A stretch of DNA of 64,000 nucleotides from Desulfopila aestuarii DSM 18488. GTDB taxonomy: Bacteria > Desulfobacterota > Desulfobulbia > Desulfobulbales > Desulfocapsaceae. The notes below the pieces were generated by a model. That model was not told where the DNA came from, ran no database searches, and saw only the letters and a program-made list of their open reading frames with translations. Positions 1 through 8,913 of this stretch are shown in pieces; position 1 is the stretch's first letter, and the number at the start of each line of letters is the position of its first letter. The stretch spans positions 124,001 to 188,000 of the forward strand of contig CAMBBS010000002.1 of the NCBI GenBank assembly GCA_945863875.1, given 5' to 3'. A program made the translations under genes and the position numbers.

Positions 1-178
1 AACAGGGACCGCCCGATAAGACAATGCCGGACGGCCTGAGTTCTTTCAGCTTTTCGAGGGATATGGAGAAAGGATGAATTTCGCTGTAGACCTTCTGCTC
101 TCTGATGCGTCTGGCAATCAGCTGGGTGGTCTGCGACCCAAAATCAAGGATGACTATTTTTTCGCTATGAATATCCAT
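1..178 (-). CDS. guaA: GMP synthase (glutamine-hydrolysing), N-terminal part, cut by window edge
   Basis: GuaA converts XMP to GMP using glutamine and ATP, the last step of guanine nucleotide synthesis. Only the first 59 codons are present. They read as the start of the class I glutamine amidotransferase domain: an ILDFGSQ strand near residues 9-15, a [10 protein letters not shown] helix and the LSGGP turn at the cut end. The ATG at 178 is preceded by GAGGAG about 14 bases upstream. It lies 96 bp downstream of guaB on the same strand, the classic guaBA order, so the two are probably co-transcribed. The ATP-pyrophosphatase and dimerisation domains lie outside the window. Confidence 0.93.
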   Translation of the reverse strand, partial: MDIHSEKIVILDFGSQTTQLIARRIREQKVYSEIHPFSISLEKLKELRPSGIVLSGGPC

Positions 179-274
179 GGATTTTATCTTGTTCTCCTCA
201 ATAGTTATTCCGGTATGACGCCCTGACTCGGTCGACGTCATCCTTTTTTCCGACGGATCGAATCCCGCAGCTTC

Positions 275-1744
275 CTAGGCAGTCCGATAATTAGGCGCTT
301 CCTTGGTGATGATGACATCATGCACATGGGATTCCCTGAGCCCTGCGGCGGAGATCCGCACAAATTGCGCCTTCTGCTGCAGATCGGCGATAGTCGCGGC
401 ACCGACGTAGCCCATGCCCGATCTCAAACCGCCGATCAGCTGATAGATGACCGTTGACAGCGGTCCGCGATAGGGCACCTTGCCTTCAATGCCTTCCGGT
501 ACCAGCTTGGAAGAGCTGGTCACCTCCGACTGAAAATAGCGATCGGCTGAGCCCTGGCTCTGATTCATTGCCCCAAGCGAGCCCATGCCCCGATAGCCCT
601 TGTAGGTTCTGCCCTGGTAGAGAAAGGTATCTCCCGGGGTTTCATCGGTTCCGGCAAAAAGACTGCCGAGCATGACCGTACTGGCACCGGCGCCGATAGC
701 CTTGGCCAGGTCACCGGAATACTTGATGCCGCCGTCGGAAATTATTGGAATATCGTATTTATTGGCAACCTTGACGCAATTCTGTAAAGCGGTCATCTGC
801 GGCACGCCGACACCGGCGACGACGCGGGTTGTACAGATCGAGCCGGGCCCGATGCCGACCTTCACGCCGTTTGCCCCGGCCTTGATCAGATCCGCCGTTC
901 CCTCGCCGGTGGCGACATTGCCGGCAATAACCGAAAGGTGGGGAAAGGCGGCCTTGACCCTGGCGACCGCCCGCAGCACACCTTTTGAATGGCCGTGGGC
1001 GGAATCGACCACCACCACGTCCACCCCTGCCTTGATAAGCCTTTCCGCCTGGCTTTCGATATTATCGCCGACACCGAGAGCGGCGCCAACGAGCAGGCGG
1101 CCGAAAGAATCTTTGGCGGCCAGGGGATATTTTTTAATTTTTTCCAGATCCTTGATGGTGATCAGCCCCTTCAGACCACCCATATCGTCAACCACCAGCA
1201 GTTTCTCAATGCGATGCTCATGCAGCAGGGCCTTCGACTGCTCCAGGCTGATACCGACCCTGGCGGTGACCAGGTTCTTCGAGGTCATGACGTCGGCTAC
1301 CCGCAAGCCGTCATCGGAGACAAAACGAAGATCGCGGTTGGTGACGATCCCGGCCAGTTTGCCATCGTGCAGAACAGGAAGACCGGAAATTTTGTAGGTG
1401 CTCATGATCTCCTGCACTTCGGCGACCGACTGATCCTGGGTAACGGTGATCGGATCGATGATCATGCCGGATTCGGACTTTTTCACCCGTTCAACCTCTG
1501 TCGCCTGCTGCTCAATGGTCATGTTTTTGTGGATGATGCCGATGCCGCCTTCACGGGCCATGGCAATGGCCGTCCGGTGTTCGGTCACGGTGTCCATGGC
1601 CGAACTGGCCAGAGGGACCTTGAGGAGGATGGTGTCGGTGAGCCGGGTATCGAGTTTTACTTCACTGGGAAGAACTTCGGAAGCGGAAGGTACGAGCAAT
1701 AAATCGTCAAATGTAAGTGCGGTTTCTATATGATCTGGTAACAT
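275..1744 (-). CDS. guaB: IMP dehydrogenase
   Basis: This enzyme oxidises IMP to XMP with NAD+, the committed step of GMP synthesis. The 489-residue protein is full length. The TIM-barrel start ([10 protein letters not shown]) is at residues 10-19. A pair of CBS domains inserted at about residues 95-205 includes the VMTSKNLVT segment. The catalytic loop GPGSICTTR has its nucleophilic cysteine at residue 304. The flap and C-terminal MGSLGAM and EGIEG motifs are also present. The ATG has an AGGAGGGGAC ribosome-binding site directly upstream. It is the first gene of a guaB-guaA pair. No purine riboswitch was recognised in the 266-bp leader region on its right. Confidence 0.97.
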   Translation of the reverse strand: MLPDHIETALTFDDLLLVPSASEVLPSEVKLDTRLTDTILLKVPLASSAMDTVTEHRTAIAMAREGGIGIIHKNMTIEQQATEVERVKKSESGMIIDPITVTQDQSVAEVQEIMSTYKISGLPVLHDGKLAGIVTNRDLRFVSDDGLRVADVMTSKNLVTARVGISLEQSKALLHEHRIEKLLVVDDMGGLKGLITIKDLEKIKKYPLAAKDSFGRLLVGAALGVGDNIESQAERLIKAGVDVVVVDSAHGHSKGVLRAVARVKAAFPHLSVIAGNVATGEGTADLIKAGANGVKVGIGPGSICTTRVVAGVGVPQMTALQNCVKVANKYDIPIISDGGIKYSGDLAKAIGAGASTVMLGSLFAGTDETPGDTFLYQGRTYKGYRGMGSLGAMNQSQGSADRYFQSEVTSSSKLVPEGIEGKVPYRGPLSTVIYQLIGGLRSGMGYVGAATIADLQQKAQFVRISAAGLRESHVHDVIITKEAPNYRTA

Positions 1745-2010
1745 GTCCCCTCCTTGTCAGGGAGTGAAGCATAAAAGGCTGTTTCTGGTCCTCTTTGCAG
1801 GCAAAGCAGGTGTTTTGCGGAAAAGGACGCCGGGGCTGCCTTTCATAATTCACATTATGCTCTATTTTTAAAAGTATCACAGTACAGGCATCTTTATTAA
1901 AGATCTCATTTTTTTATGATACCCGATTATCTTACCTGAAATTTGATAATTTCGTAAAGTGTCGGATTAATACCGGTCCGCTCTTTGCCGACAAAGGAAC
2001 TCTCGCCACT

Positions 2011-2622
2011 ATGCTGCTCGAAATCAACCCGATAAATCCTCAACTCCGTCTTATTGAAAACGTCGTCAAGGCACTGAAGAACGGTGCGATAGTCTGTTAC
2101 CCCACCGACACCGGCTACGGCATCGGCTGCGACCTTTTCAATCAGAAAGCCATCAAACAGCTGGTCCAGTTGAAAAAAAGGCCGAAGGATAAGCCTTTTT
2201 CCTTCATGTGCTCCGACCTGACCGATATCAGTCAGTATGCTCATGTCTCGAATACCGCCTACCGACTCATGAAAAAGAACCTGCCCGGGCCCTATACCTT
2301 TGTCCTGCCCGGCACCAAACTGGTGCCAAAGACCATGGCCACCAGGCAAAAGACCGTCGGTATCCGGGTATCAAGCCACCCGATCAGCAAACTCCTGCTT
2401 GAGACCCTGGGCAACCCCATCGTCAACACCAGTGTCCAGCTGGAAGAGGAAGAGACAAAGCTGGCCGAACCCTACGAAATAGAACAGTATCTCGGCAAAA
2501 GAATAGATCTCATCGTTGACGGCGGCCCAATCTATCCCGACCCCTCTTCGGTCATCGATCTGACCGGCGATTCCCCGGAGATTCTCCGCGTCGGCAAAGG
2601 GGACGTCAATCCTTTTCGCTGA
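2011..2622 (+). CDS. YciO/Sua5/YrdC-family putative RNA-binding protein
   Basis: This 203-residue protein belongs to the YrdC-like fold family. TsaC/Sua5 members make threonylcarbamoyl-AMP for tRNA t6A modification, while YciO members are paralogues whose role is less certain. Visible family features are the YPTDTGYGIGCD strand-loop near residues 33-44, the KKRPKDKPFSFM basic motif near residues 59-70, the LPGPYTFVL motif and a VGIRV strand followed by SHP. The length and KDKPFSF wording are closer to YciO than to TsaC. An AAAGGAA sequence lies upstream of the ATG. Its 3' end overlaps the convergent IHF/HU gene by 17 bp, so the two mRNAs are complementary at their ends. Confidence 0.85.
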   Translation: MLLEINPINPQLRLIENVVKALKNGAIVCYPTDTGYGIGCDLFNQKAIKQLVQLKKRPKDKPFSFMCSDLTDISQYAHVSNTAYRLMKKNLPGPYTFVLPGTKLVPKTMATRQKTVGIRVSSHPISKLLLETLGNPIVNTSVQLEEEETKLAEPYEIEQYLGKRIDLIVDGGPIYPDPSSVIDLTGDSPEILRVGKGDVNPFR

Positions 2623-2890
2623 TGAGTGCTTCTTTCAAAGATTTGCTCATGGTGAAATGCAGGGTTTTCCGGTCGGGAATATCCATAATTTTACCGGTGC
2701 GGGGATTTTTCGTTGAACGCGGTTTTCTCGCCCGCACGGAAAAACTGCCAAATCCACGCAGCTCGATACGTCTCTCATCCATCAGAGCCGTGGCCATAGT
2801 CTCCAGCATAATATCAACCGCCAGGCTGATGTCCTGTTTCTGCATGGAAAGTTCACTGCTGACTTTATCTACCAGATCTTTTTTCAACAT
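2606..2890 (-). CDS. IHF/HU-family DNA-binding protein
   Basis: This 94-residue DNA-bending protein has an N-terminal helical body (residues 1-45), the RIELRGFGSFSVR beta-arm base near 41-53 and the RNP-like arm tip KNPRTGK near 61-67 with the intercalating proline. The ending MSKSLKEAL is typical of the family. RGFGSF with NPRTG resembles the IHF beta subunit more than HU, but the paralogue cannot be fixed by eye. IHF would be a plausible partner for sigma-54 promoters such as the nif promoter at 42073, though that link is only inference. It lies downstream of rpsA with a strong terminator between them, so it is probably transcribed separately. An rpsA-ihfB order is well known in proteobacteria. 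Confidence 0.92.
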   Translation of the reverse strand: MLKKDLVDKVSSELSMQKQDISLAVDIMLETMATALMDERRIELRGFGSFSVRARKPRSTKNPRTGKIMDIPDRKTLHFTMSKSLKEALISEKD

Positions 2891-2950
2891 ACCTAATTAC
2901 GCATAATCAACTTGTTACCAAGGACGACCCTGCCGGTCGCTCCCCATAGA

Positions 2951-2995
2951 TATAAAAAAAGGTTGCCTTGCCATACATCCGGCAAGGCAACCTTT
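2951..2995 (-). terminator. Rho-independent terminator of rpsA
   Basis: A perfect 15-bp stem (2958-2972 with 2981-2995) encloses an 8-base loop. On the minus strand it is followed by a run of T residues (A-tract 2954-2960 on the plus strand). It sits 36 bp past the rpsA stop and upstream of the IHF/HU gene. Confidence 0.92.
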
Positions 2996-3030
2996 CAGCT
3001 GCATTCCAAGCGCCTTAATCAGGCGGATTC

Positions 3031-4761
3031 CTAATCGTTGTCAGCGGAATCATTGCCTTCCGCAGCTGCCTTCAACAGATCACCAAAAGTTGACGGGGCG
3101 GATTCGGCGGCGACCTTTTCAGCTTTCTTGAATTTTTCTACCGCTACCTCTTCGTCATCCCCCTCAAGGGTTTTCACGGAAAGGCCGATCTTACGATCCT
3201 TCGCAGAAACATTAATAACAATCGCCTTCAGGGTATCGCCGACCTGATACATGCCGACCGGAGTTTTCACCTTGTCTTTGGAGAGTTCGGAGACGTGCAC
3301 GAGGCCTTCAATGCCTTCTTCGAGTTTGACGAAGACACCAAAATCGGTGACGTTGGTGATCTCACCTTCAACGACGGTGCCGGAGGGGTAGTTGTTATAG
3401 GCTGCCTGCCATGGATCGGGAACAAGTTGTTTGATACCGAGGGAGAACCTCTCATTTTCCTTGTCGATCTTCAGGACGACCGCCTGGATGGTTTCCCCCT
3501 TGGCATATTTCTCCGATGGGTGTTTAATCCGCTCGGTCCAGGAGAGATCAGAGACATGGATCAGTCCGTCAATGCCCTCTTCAATGCCGATGAACACACC
3601 AAAGTCGGTAATATTTTTAATTTTTCCTTCAATAACGGAGCCGACCGGGTAATTTTCCGTGACCAGGTCCCATGGGTTCGGCTGGAGCTGTTTCATGCCG
3701 AGCGAGATACGTTTGGTCTCGGTCTCGATATTTAAGACCATGATCTCGACTTCATCGCCGACGGAGACCATCTTGGAGGGATGACGCGGTTTCTTCGACC
3801 AGGTCATTTCGGAGACATGGATCAGGCCTTCAACACCTTCTTCCAGTTCGACGAAAACACCGTAATCGGTAATGGAAACAACCTTTCCTTTGGTCGTCTG
3901 ATTCACCGGATACCTTTCGGTGACCGTCGCCCATGGATCGTCGCGCAGCTGCTTGACACCAAGGGACACGCGATCATGCTCCTTGTCGTATTTGAGGACT
4001 TTAACCTCCAGCTCTTCGCCGACCTTATAGAGTTTCGCCGGATGGGAGACACGTCCCCAGGAAAGATCGGTGATATGACAGAGACCGTCCATACCGCCCA
4101 TATCGATGAAGAGACCGTAGTCGGTAATATTGGTAATGGCGCCCCTGATGATCTGGCCTTCTTCGAGCTTGGAGCGCATCTCTTCGCGGAGCTTGTTCCG
4201 TTCCTCTTCGAGGATAGCCCGGCGGGAAATAACGACGTTGTTTCTTTTCTTATTGAATTTCAGAATCTTGAAATCCATCGATTCGCCGATCAGCCCATCG
4301 AGATCCTTGACCGGACGAAGGTCGATCTGCGAATAGGGCAGGAATGCCGGAACGCCGATATCAACCGACATACCGCCTTTGACCCGACTTTCGATTTTTC
4401 CGGAAATTGTGCCGTCAGCTTCCTGAATCTCGGCAATTCTTTCCCATACTTTTATTGCAATAGCCTTTTCTCTCGACAGGAGGAGTCCACCTTCTTCTTT
4501 TCGTCGCTCGACGAACACCTCGAACATATCACCAATTTTAATTTCTTCACCATCCTCCAGGCGGAATTCCGACTTGGCAATATAACTTTCTGCCTTATCG
4601 CCGACATCAACAAGGAGATAGTCGTCTACCGTGCCGATAATGGTGCCCATGGCAACATCACCTACGGCGACCACCTTGTTGTTTTCTTCCATTTCGAAGA
4701 GTTCCGCGAAACTCATCTCTTCATTGCTGTCCTGGGTTGATTGATTAAGTTGTTCTGTCAT
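3031..4761 (-). CDS. rpsA: 30S ribosomal protein S1
   Basis: S1 binds mRNA on the 30S subunit and helps initiate translation on structured or weak ribosome-binding sites. The 576-residue protein has the six-repeat S1 architecture of proteobacterial S1. Two divergent N-terminal repeats (about residues 30-100 and 115-185) bind the ribosome. They are followed by four canonical repeats, each with an ITDYG or ITDFGVF strand and a GLIHVSEMSW-like motif (about 205-275, 290-362, 377-449 and 464-536). An acidic, alanine-rich tail follows. The ATG has AGGAAG upstream. The leader is about 130 nt and contains a run of eight G on the plus strand (4865-4872). S1 genes are usually autoregulated through the leader, but no specific element is asserted here. 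Confidence 0.97.
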   Translation of the reverse strand: MTEQLNQSTQDSNEEMSFAELFEMEENNKVVAVGDVAMGTIIGTVDDYLLVDVGDKAESYIAKSEFRLEDGEEIKIGDMFEVFVERRKEEGGLLLSREKAIAIKVWERIAEIQEADGTISGKIESRVKGGMSVDIGVPAFLPYSQIDLRPVKDLDGLIGESMDFKILKFNKKRNNVVISRRAILEEERNKLREEMRSKLEEGQIIRGAITNITDYGLFIDMGGMDGLCHITDLSWGRVSHPAKLYKVGEELEVKVLKYDKEHDRVSLGVKQLRDDPWATVTERYPVNQTTKGKVVSITDYGVFVELEEGVEGLIHVSEMTWSKKPRHPSKMVSVGDEVEIMVLNIETETKRISLGMKQLQPNPWDLVTENYPVGSVIEGKIKNITDFGVFIGIEEGIDGLIHVSDLSWTERIKHPSEKYAKGETIQAVVLKIDKENERFSLGIKQLVPDPWQAAYNNYPSGTVVEGEITNVTDFGVFVKLEEGIEGLVHVSELSKDKVKTPVGMYQVGDTLKAIVINVSAKDRKIGLSVKTLEGDDEEVAVEKFKKAEKVAAESAPSTFGDLLKAAAEGNDSADND

Positions 4762-4897
4762 GGATTTTACTCTTCCTGTAGACCAGAGGCCAAATTGTAA
4801 AAGGTTATTTTATCCCCGTGCGCAAGAGGTACGGAAATAAAAAGAAAATAAGGTATACTCCCGAGGGGGGGGTAACCTTTGGAGACATAAACCGCAC

Positions 4898-4926
4898 TGT
4901 ATAGCAATTTTTCGACGAAAGGACAA
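4898..4926 (-). promoter_or_regulatory. Candidate sigma-70 promoter for rpsA
   Basis: On the minus strand TTGTCC (4921-4926) and TATACA (4898-4903) are separated by exactly 17 bp. Each hexamer matches the consensus at 4 of 6 positions. The predicted start gives a leader of about 130 nt before the rpsA ATG at 4761. Confidence 0.4.
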
Positions 4927-5041
4927 CAACTTCTTGCAGGAAAGGAGATTTTTTTCGTATTTTCAGAGGACTCGACCACAGCCCTTCGCAGCCGAGAATG
5001 TTTTTTGCTTTCATTCCCGGCTCATCATGAAGAGCTCGTGT

Positions 5042-6601
5042 TTATGCGGATTTTTTTTCGAACTTGCCTCGGCTCCGGCTTGAACTGCCGCTTCTTGGTT
5101 TTCGCCCGACGTTCGGCCGCGGCCGGGGACTGGCCTGGTCGGCATCCGGGCCTTTTTCCCGACCCTTGGGCGGAGGGGTGAGAAGATTTTCATCCGGCAG
5201 CACACAGTCCAGTTTTTTGCCGATAAATTCCTCGATGGCCGGCAGATAAAAGGAGCCTTCTTCACAGGCAAAACTCACCGCCTTACCTTCAGCACCGGCC
5301 CGGCCCGTCCGGCCGATGCGATGGACGTAATCCTCCGGCTCGTAGGGCAAGGTGTAGTTCACCACAAAGGTTATGCCCTCAATGTGGATGCCGCGTCCGG
5401 CAACGTCGGTCGCCACGAGGACTTTCACCTTGCCGGATCTGAAGCTCTCTAGCCTACTCACCCGCTTATTCTGGTCAACATCGCCGGACAACAGCACGCA
5501 GTCGATATTATTTCGCTGCAGACGGTTGGATAATCGCTTCGTTTCATTTTTCATGTTGGCGAAAACAATGATTCGATCGTCCGGATTCTGCTGGATGAGA
5601 TTATAAAGAACGGCATATTTCTCCTCCGCCGTGACCAGATAGACGGTTTGCTCCACCGTTTCGACAGCCATCTGCTCCGCCTCCGCCTCGACCACTTTCG
5701 GCTGCACACTCCATTGTAGCGCCAGGCGTTGGACATCTTCCGAGACAGTGGCCGAAAAGAGCAGGGTCTGCCGGTCGTTTTTCGCAGGCAGCCGGCCGAT
5801 GATTCGCCGGACGTCGGGGATAAAGCCCATATCCAGCATTCGATCCGCCTCATCGAGCACGAGGATTTTGCAGCCGCCCAGGTCGACGACTCTTTTATTC
5901 ATAAAATCAATAAGACGTCCGGGGGTGGCAACGAGGAGATCGCACTGCTTATTTTGCAGATAATCCATCTGTTTCTGGTAGTCGACGCCGCCGTAGACGG
6001 CGCGTACCGAAAGATTGCAGTATTTGGCGAACACCGCCCCCTCTTTGGCGATCTGCATCACCAGCTCACGGGTGGGTGCCAGGACCAGGGCACGGACATT
6101 TCCTTTGCCGGATCTTGTTTCCGCCAGCAGCCTGGACAAAATGGTGATCAGGAAAACGGCGGTTTTGCCGGTACCGGTATTGGCTTTGCCGACAAGATCC
6201 TTGCCGGCCAGGACATCTTCCAGCGCCTTTTCCTGAATCGGTGTGCAGTACTCGAATTTCTGATCGGCTATGGCCCGCATCACCTTCAAGGGGATGGGGT
6301 AGTCGTGGAAACGGCTTTTGCCTTCCATCGGGGTGACCGGAAAATCCTCCAGGCTCCAGGCTGGTTTCACCCTGGCCTTTTCCGGCGCACGATATTTGCT
6401 TTTTTCCGTCACCGTCGGGACCCTTTGCTCGACGGGCAGTTCTTTCTCTTCGCCTGGTTTTGCTGCCGGAGTGGCGGTCAGGTCTGGCTCAGTGGTGCCT
6501 GCGGCCGGAGTTGCACGACCCAGCAATCTACCACATCGATGTCTTCCGGCCTGGGCTATTCGCCTGATTTTTCTGCCTACGGCAAGGATGGTTTTTTTCA
6601 T
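5042..6601 (-). CDS. DEAD-box ATP-dependent RNA helicase (RhlB/RhlE-like)
   Basis: This 519-residue RNA helicase remodels RNA duplexes or RNA-protein complexes. The conserved motifs appear in order: a Q motif (CTPIQEK, about 119-125), motif I ANTGTGKT (140-147), PTRELV, TPGRLID, motif II DEADRM (about 252), motif III SAT, ARGIH in motif V and HRIGRTGRAG in motif VI. An N-terminal extension of about 85 residues is basic then Ala/Pro/Glu-rich. The C-terminal tail of about 40 residues is rich in Arg, Ser and Gly, typical of RNA-binding tails. No good Shine-Dalgarno sequence precedes the ATG at 6601, so the true start could be internal. It may act in mRNA decay or ribosome assembly; the sequence does not separate RhlB from RhlE. 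Confidence 0.93.
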   Translation of the reverse strand: MKKTILAVGRKIRRIAQAGRHRCGRLLGRATPAAGTTEPDLTATPAAKPGEEKELPVEQRVPTVTEKSKYRAPEKARVKPAWSLEDFPVTPMEGKSRFHDYPIPLKVMRAIADQKFEYCTPIQEKALEDVLAGKDLVGKANTGTGKTAVFLITILSRLLAETRSGKGNVRALVLAPTRELVMQIAKEGAVFAKYCNLSVRAVYGGVDYQKQMDYLQNKQCDLLVATPGRLIDFMNKRVVDLGGCKILVLDEADRMLDMGFIPDVRRIIGRLPAKNDRQTLLFSATVSEDVQRLALQWSVQPKVVEAEAEQMAVETVEQTVYLVTAEEKYAVLYNLIQQNPDDRIIVFANMKNETKRLSNRLQRNNIDCVLLSGDVDQNKRVSRLESFRSGKVKVLVATDVAGRGIHIEGITFVVNYTLPYEPEDYVHRIGRTGRAGAEGKAVSFACEEGSFYLPAIEEFIGKKLDCVLPDENLLTPPPKGREKGPDADQASPRPRPNVGRKPRSGSSSRSRGKFEKKSA

Positions 6602-6832
6602 TATCGACTCAATATATAACCTAGAAATGGCTCCGGCATGGCTGGTTAAAAGACCCGTGCCGGACCTGGCCTGCGCATACAGATGGAGACAATGCTCTCC
6701 TGTGACAGGGGGGTAAGTGGCAGGTTGCGCCGTTGCGCGGCCTGCAGAAGAGAAGTGGCGTAAACGAACGAAAAAGGAAGATTATAACGTTCGGACAACA
6801 TTGATCACAGCTCAGACATTGACCAATTTACT

Positions 6833-7546
6833 CTATTTTCCAATGACCCGCAACTCCTCCATCAACGGCCCGAATAATGTTTCGAATTCAGGAATAGCCT
6901 TTTTCAGCACCGTTCCCACATAGGGTATTTCAGCGTCATTGACGACAAGGTTGACCGAATAGGCCAGCGCCTGCAGATCGTACAGGGTTTCAAACTGTTC
7001 CCCCAGCAGGACATAAAAGATATAGCGGCGGCGGGACATATCCATCATACGCATAAAGCGGTGAAATTTGCCGGTATTGATACCGCCCGGTTCAAAACCG
7101 CTATGCAGAAAAACCGCCGCATAATTGACAAAGCGCATCTTGTCGATGGCTTCCTCCGCCGTCTGCGCCGGCTCGACGAGATAACCGAATTCCGTGGCGG
7201 CTTTCACGACCATGGCGCGATTCGATGACTCAGGCATAAGTACCAGCGCCCTGGGGATATCTTCAACAACCTCTTTTTCTTCAAAAGAGCCATCCCTCAG
7301 CCAGTCCGTGGCAGGCGGGGCCGGTGGTCTGACCCTTCCAGCCGGTGGCGATTCTTGCCGGGCGGGGCGAGCGGCGTCGGTACCTGGACGAGCGACCTGC
7401 ATACTCTTTGCATCGAGACCGAACGGGACAGCGCAGTGGACACATTTCACCTTGAGCTGCCTGCCGGGCTCAAGCCGCTGCACACTTTCCCGGATTTTAT
7501 CATTGAGCTTCAACTGCTTCCCACAATGTGGACAATTCACTATCAT
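6833..7546 (-). CDS. Zinc-ribbon protein with a receiver-like C-terminal domain
   Basis: The first 45 residues form a zinc-ribbon finger of the MJ0042 type: CPHC near residues 5-8 and CVHC near 35-38. A Pro/Ala-rich linker (about 50-85) follows. Residues 95-237 look like a receiver-type alpha/beta domain: the strand RALVLMPES, the strand GYLVEPAQTAEEAI and the strand AAVFLHSGFE. The usual acidic cluster and phospho-acceptor Asp are not in standard positions, so it is probably a pseudo-receiver. The start at 7546 has TGAGGA upstream. It lies 42 bp downstream of a PilT-like ATPase, probably in one operon. It may be a motility or surface-signalling adaptor, which is inference; no exact function is known to me. 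Confidence 0.75.
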   Translation of the reverse strand: MIVNCPHCGKQLKLNDKIRESVQRLEPGRQLKVKCVHCAVPFGLDAKSMQVARPGTDAARPARQESPPAGRVRPPAPPATDWLRDGSFEEKEVVEDIPRALVLMPESSNRAMVVKAATEFGYLVEPAQTAEEAIDKMRFVNYAAVFLHSGFEPGGINTGKFHRFMRMMDMSRRRYIFYVLLGEQFETLYDLQALAYSVNLVVNDAEIPYVGTVLKKAIPEFETLFGPLMEELRVIGK

Positions 7547-7588
7547 AGTTTCCTCATACCCTGGTTAGTCACTGCCGCCCCCATCCTG

Positions 7589-8770
7589 TCATCGGCCATA
7601 GAAACCGTAACTTTCCTCTTTTTCCTCTTCCATGGCCAGATCCGTCAGACTGGTTGTCGATTCCCCCCGCTCCGCCTTGATCCGGTCGAGCCCACGGTTC
7701 ATTTCCGCTCGATGGGAACAGTAGGTAATGGCATTTTTCTCGGTTATCACTCCCCGGCTGTACAGTTCAAGAATATGCTGATCAAAGGTGCGCATATCGA
7801 GAGCCGAACCTTCGCTGATAATATGATAGAAGGTTTTTTCTTCGGTCTCGCCGTTTAAAATGAGATCCTTCACCCGTAAACTGGTGCGCAGAATCTCCAT
7901 GGCCGCCACCCGCCCGCCACCGACACGGGGCAGCAGGCGCTGGCTGACGATCCAGCGAATAGTATCGACAAGTCTGTTGCGAATCTGCGGCTGTTCATCC
8001 TGCTCGAACATGCCGAGGATACGGTTGATGGTCTGCCCGGCATCGATGGTATGCAGGGTCGACAGTACCAGATGCCCTGTTTCCGCGGCGGTCAGACCGA
8101 TCTCCATGGTGTCCCGGTCGCGCATCTCACCGACCAGGATGACCTTTGGCGCCTGGCGAAGTGCGGCCCGCATGCCTACGGCAAAACTGCTGAAATCGTT
8201 GCCCAGTTCACGCTGATTGAAAGTGGCCTTATGCTGTTCATGGACATACTCGATGGGATCTTCCAGGGTCACCACATGCACCGGCCGCTCATGGTTGATG
8301 CGGTTGAGCAGGGCGGCAAGAGATGTCGTCTTGCCCGTGCCGGTGGCCCCAGTGAAGAGGATAAGCCCGTTCAGATCGGCGGCCATCTTGCCGAAGGCGT
8401 CGGGAAACTGCATACCCTCGATGGACGGCACTTCGGTCTCAAGTTTTCGTAAAACGGTGGTAAAATAGCCCTTCTGGGTGAAAATATTGACCCTGAACCT
8501 GGCTTTTTCGGAAAGCGAATAGGAAAGATCACACGACCCTTTTTCGACCAGATCCTTGAGCAGCCGCCGGTTATTTCCGATGAGATTAAGGGCGAAGGCT
8601 TCGGTCTGAAAGGGCGTCAGTTCGGTGACCGGCGGTGAGACGGCAACCGGCACCAGCAGCCCGGACGACTCGACCTGCAGGGATTTGCCCACGGTTATAT
8701 TGAGGTCGGAAACGTTGTCATGGGACTCCAGCATGGCCGCTATCCAGTAGTCTATTTCCGTCTTTTTCAT
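7589..8770 (-). CDS. PilT/PilU-family twitching-motility ATPase
   Basis: This is a hexameric AAA-like secretion ATPase of the type that powers type IV pilus retraction. The 393-residue protein has an N-terminal PAS-like domain (about 1-100), Walker A GATGTGKT at 141-148, the Asp box around EDPIEYVHE, a Walker B region ILVGEMRD and the His box GHLVLSTLHT. The classical PilT AIRNLIR segment is replaced by VKDLILNGE, and the C-terminus carries an acidic extension ending GFYGR. It may therefore be a PilU or PilT2 paralogue rather than the main retraction motor. The ATG has GGGAG upstream. It heads a two-gene minus-strand operon with the zinc-ribbon protein and is divergent from ilvD. Confidence 0.88.
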   Translation of the reverse strand: MKKTEIDYWIAAMLESHDNVSDLNITVGKSLQVESSGLLVPVAVSPPVTELTPFQTEAFALNLIGNNRRLLKDLVEKGSCDLSYSLSEKARFRVNIFTQKGYFTTVLRKLETEVPSIEGMQFPDAFGKMAADLNGLILFTGATGTGKTTSLAALLNRINHERPVHVVTLEDPIEYVHEQHKATFNQRELGNDFSSFAVGMRAALRQAPKVILVGEMRDRDTMEIGLTAAETGHLVLSTLHTIDAGQTINRILGMFEQDEQPQIRNRLVDTIRWIVSQRLLPRVGGGRVAAMEILRTSLRVKDLILNGETEEKTFYHIISEGSALDMRTFDQHILELYSRGVITEKNAITYCSHRAEMNRGLDRIKAERGESTTSLTDLAMEEEKEESYGFYGR

Positions 8771-8913
8771 TTTGCTCCCTTGAAAAATTGTGCAATACTA
8801 CTTGTTTTCATAGTATATTGTCTCTAAACTAGAGCGTGTTGCAAGCTTTTTTTCTATTTTTCTACATATTTCTTTCCGTTATGGATTCCCTATAAAAATT
8901 ACGGAGTACTATC

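Noticed and set aside
1890-1910. ATCTTT-ATT-AAAGAT palindrome followed by T residues as a terminator
   Set aside because: The stem is AT-only with a 3-base loop, and no plus-strand gene ends upstream of it.
1745-2010. Purine riboswitch upstream of guaB
   Set aside because: Only small palindromes (1793-1806 and 1890-1904) were found; the conserved riboswitch core was not recognised.
3781-4740. 319-codon open frame antisense to rpsA
   Set aside because: It is caused by the repeated S1 codon pattern on the opposite strand; its translation looks like no protein family.
4865-4872. Run of eight G in the rpsA leader as a phase-variation tract
   Set aside because: It lies in the leader of an essential gene, is short, and has no paired switch structure.
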